Source: Anaerolineaceae bacterium
GTDB lineage: Bacteria > Chloroflexota > Anaerolineae > Anaerolineales > Anaerolineaceae
NCBI GenBank assembly: GCA_014860845.1
Contig: JACZIY010000713.1
Span: 1-7,029, forward strand
Length of the DNA stretch: 7,029 bases
Direction of reading: 5' to 3'
Shown here: positions 6,589 to 7,029 of the stretch, piece after piece
Position numbering within the stretch: position 1 is the first letter of the stretch
Layout: each line of letters opens with the position of its first letter
Made by a program: the position numbers and the translations under genes
Notes under the pieces: model-generated
What the model saw: only the letters and a program-made list of their open reading frames with translations
Database searches by the model: none
Told to the model about the DNA's origin: nothing

Positions 6589-6783
6589 ATGGGTCCGCAG
6601 CCAAAAAGAAAAATTTCAAAAGGTCGACGTGATCGACGTCGTGCACATGATAGCCTCACCGCCGCAGCACTGGTTCAATGCAGCAATTGTGGTGAAATGC
6701 GTTTATCACACACGATTTGTCCATCATGTGGGCATTACCAGGGACGAGAAGTTGTCCAGGTAGAAAAAGAAAAGAAGAAGTAA
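6589..6783 (+). CDS. rpmF: Large ribosomal subunit protein bL32
   Basis: bL32 is a small basic protein of the 50S subunit. The 64-residue product shows the family N-terminus PKRKISKGRRDRRRAH (5-20), corresponding to the usual PKRKTSKSRRDKRRAH, then LTAAALVQC and a zinc-ribbon with four cysteines, Cys31, Cys34, Cys44 and Cys47, in C-x2-C and C-x2-C spacing. GREVV (52-56) is followed by a Lys/Glu tail. Length is normal for a bacterial L32. The C+ form with all four cysteines is expected to bind zinc. The gene has its own consensus promoter and ends just before a terminator, so it is monocistronic; the DUF177 (YceD) gene and fatty-acid synthesis genes often found beside rpmF are not here. The MGPQPKRK start resembles Chloroflexota L32 proteins, from memory rather than a search. 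Confidence 0.97.
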   Translation: MGPQPKRKISKGRRDRRRAHDSLTAAALVQCSNCGEMRLSHTICPSCGHYQGREVVQVEKEKKK

Positions 6784-6789
6784 AAAAAG

Positions 6790-6813
6790 AAAACTCCGCA
6801 AGGAGTTTTTTTT
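6790..6813. terminator. Rho-independent terminator, probably bidirectional
   Basis: AAAACTCC (6790-6797) pairs with GGAGTTTT (6802-6809) around a GCAA tetraloop, followed by a T-run to 6813. It lies seven bases after the rpmF stop. On the minus strand the same hairpin is followed by TTTTCTTTTTTT, so it can also end the converging membrane-protein transcript, whose TAA stop (6812-6814) overlaps the hairpin's T-run. Confidence 0.88.
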
Positions 6814-7029
6814 ATAACGCCCAGGCAACTAATAAGCCCAGAAAACCAATCACGATACCTAAATGCAGTAATAAATTTGATTGAGTAACCCAACTATTAT
6901 TAACCAAACCTAGAACAAAATTTAGGATCACAAGAATAATGGCGATGAAAATCAACAAACCTTTGCGATTAGAAAAAAAACTTGAAAGGTTTGATAATAA
7001 TTTGGAAAAATTAGTCTTATCATTCTTCA
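6812..7029 (-). CDS. Hypothetical small membrane protein, 3' end only
   Basis: An open frame enters from the right edge and runs 72 codons to TAA at 6812-6814. The visible part has a polar, Ser/Asn/Lys-rich lead-in (KNDKTNFSK and onward), then GLLIFIAIILVILNFVLGL, a clear membrane helix, a short polar loop (VNNSWVTQSN), and a second helix LLLHLGIVIGFLGLLVAWAL ending the protein. It would therefore be a membrane protein with a two-helix hairpin at its C-terminus. No family is recognised and no internal ATG in this frame gives a local start, so the beginning lies outside. It converges on rpmF and shares its terminator, which supports it as a real gene. Confidence 0.62.
   Translation of the reverse strand, partial: KNDKTNFSKLLSNLSSFFSNRKGLLIFIAIILVILNFVLGLVNNSWVTQSNLLLHLGIVIGFLGLLVAWAL

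Overview
This AT-rich bacterial window carries two unrelated neighbourhoods. The best taxonomic guess is Chloroflexota, Anaerolineae-like. It rests on remembered family resemblance: bL32 begins MGPQPKRK, SecD and SecF are short separate proteins, and the AraC/oxidoreductase/isomerase/URO-D gene mix is familiar there. No 16S gene or other direct marker is present, so the placement is only moderate.

Positions 1-2200 (minus strand) hold secD followed 16 bases later by secF, which runs off the left edge. Together they form the SecDF membrane complex that uses the proton-motive force to assist Sec protein export. A good promoter lies just upstream of secD.

Positions 2311-6394 (minus strand, read right to left) hold a compact accessory cluster. 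Its order is an AraC-family regulator, a Gfo/Idh/MocA NAD(P)-dependent oxidoreductase, a sugar-phosphate isomerase/epimerase-like TIM barrel, and a URO-D-superfamily protein that is not HemE. The last two genes overlap by ATGA. The oxidoreductase has a perfect Shine-Dalgarno sequence and a candidate promoter. A near-perfect direct repeat (TTGACCAATAG / TTGACAATAG), offset by about two helical turns, overlaps the -35 box of that promoter and looks like an AraC-type operator. The likely picture is regulated catabolism of a sugar or modified glycoside by oxidation, then isomerisation, epimerisation or elimination. The URO-D-like step is unexplained, and no transporter, kinase or corrinoid protein lies in the window.

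Positions 6434-6814 hold the divergent promoter region, monocistronic rpmF (ribosomal protein bL32) with a consensus promoter, and a GCAA-loop terminator. The terminator appears to work in both directions, because the 3' end of a small membrane-protein gene converges on it from the right edge. No RNA genes, insertion sequences, CRISPR arrays or prophage genes were seen, and no gene-free stretch exceeds 300 bases.
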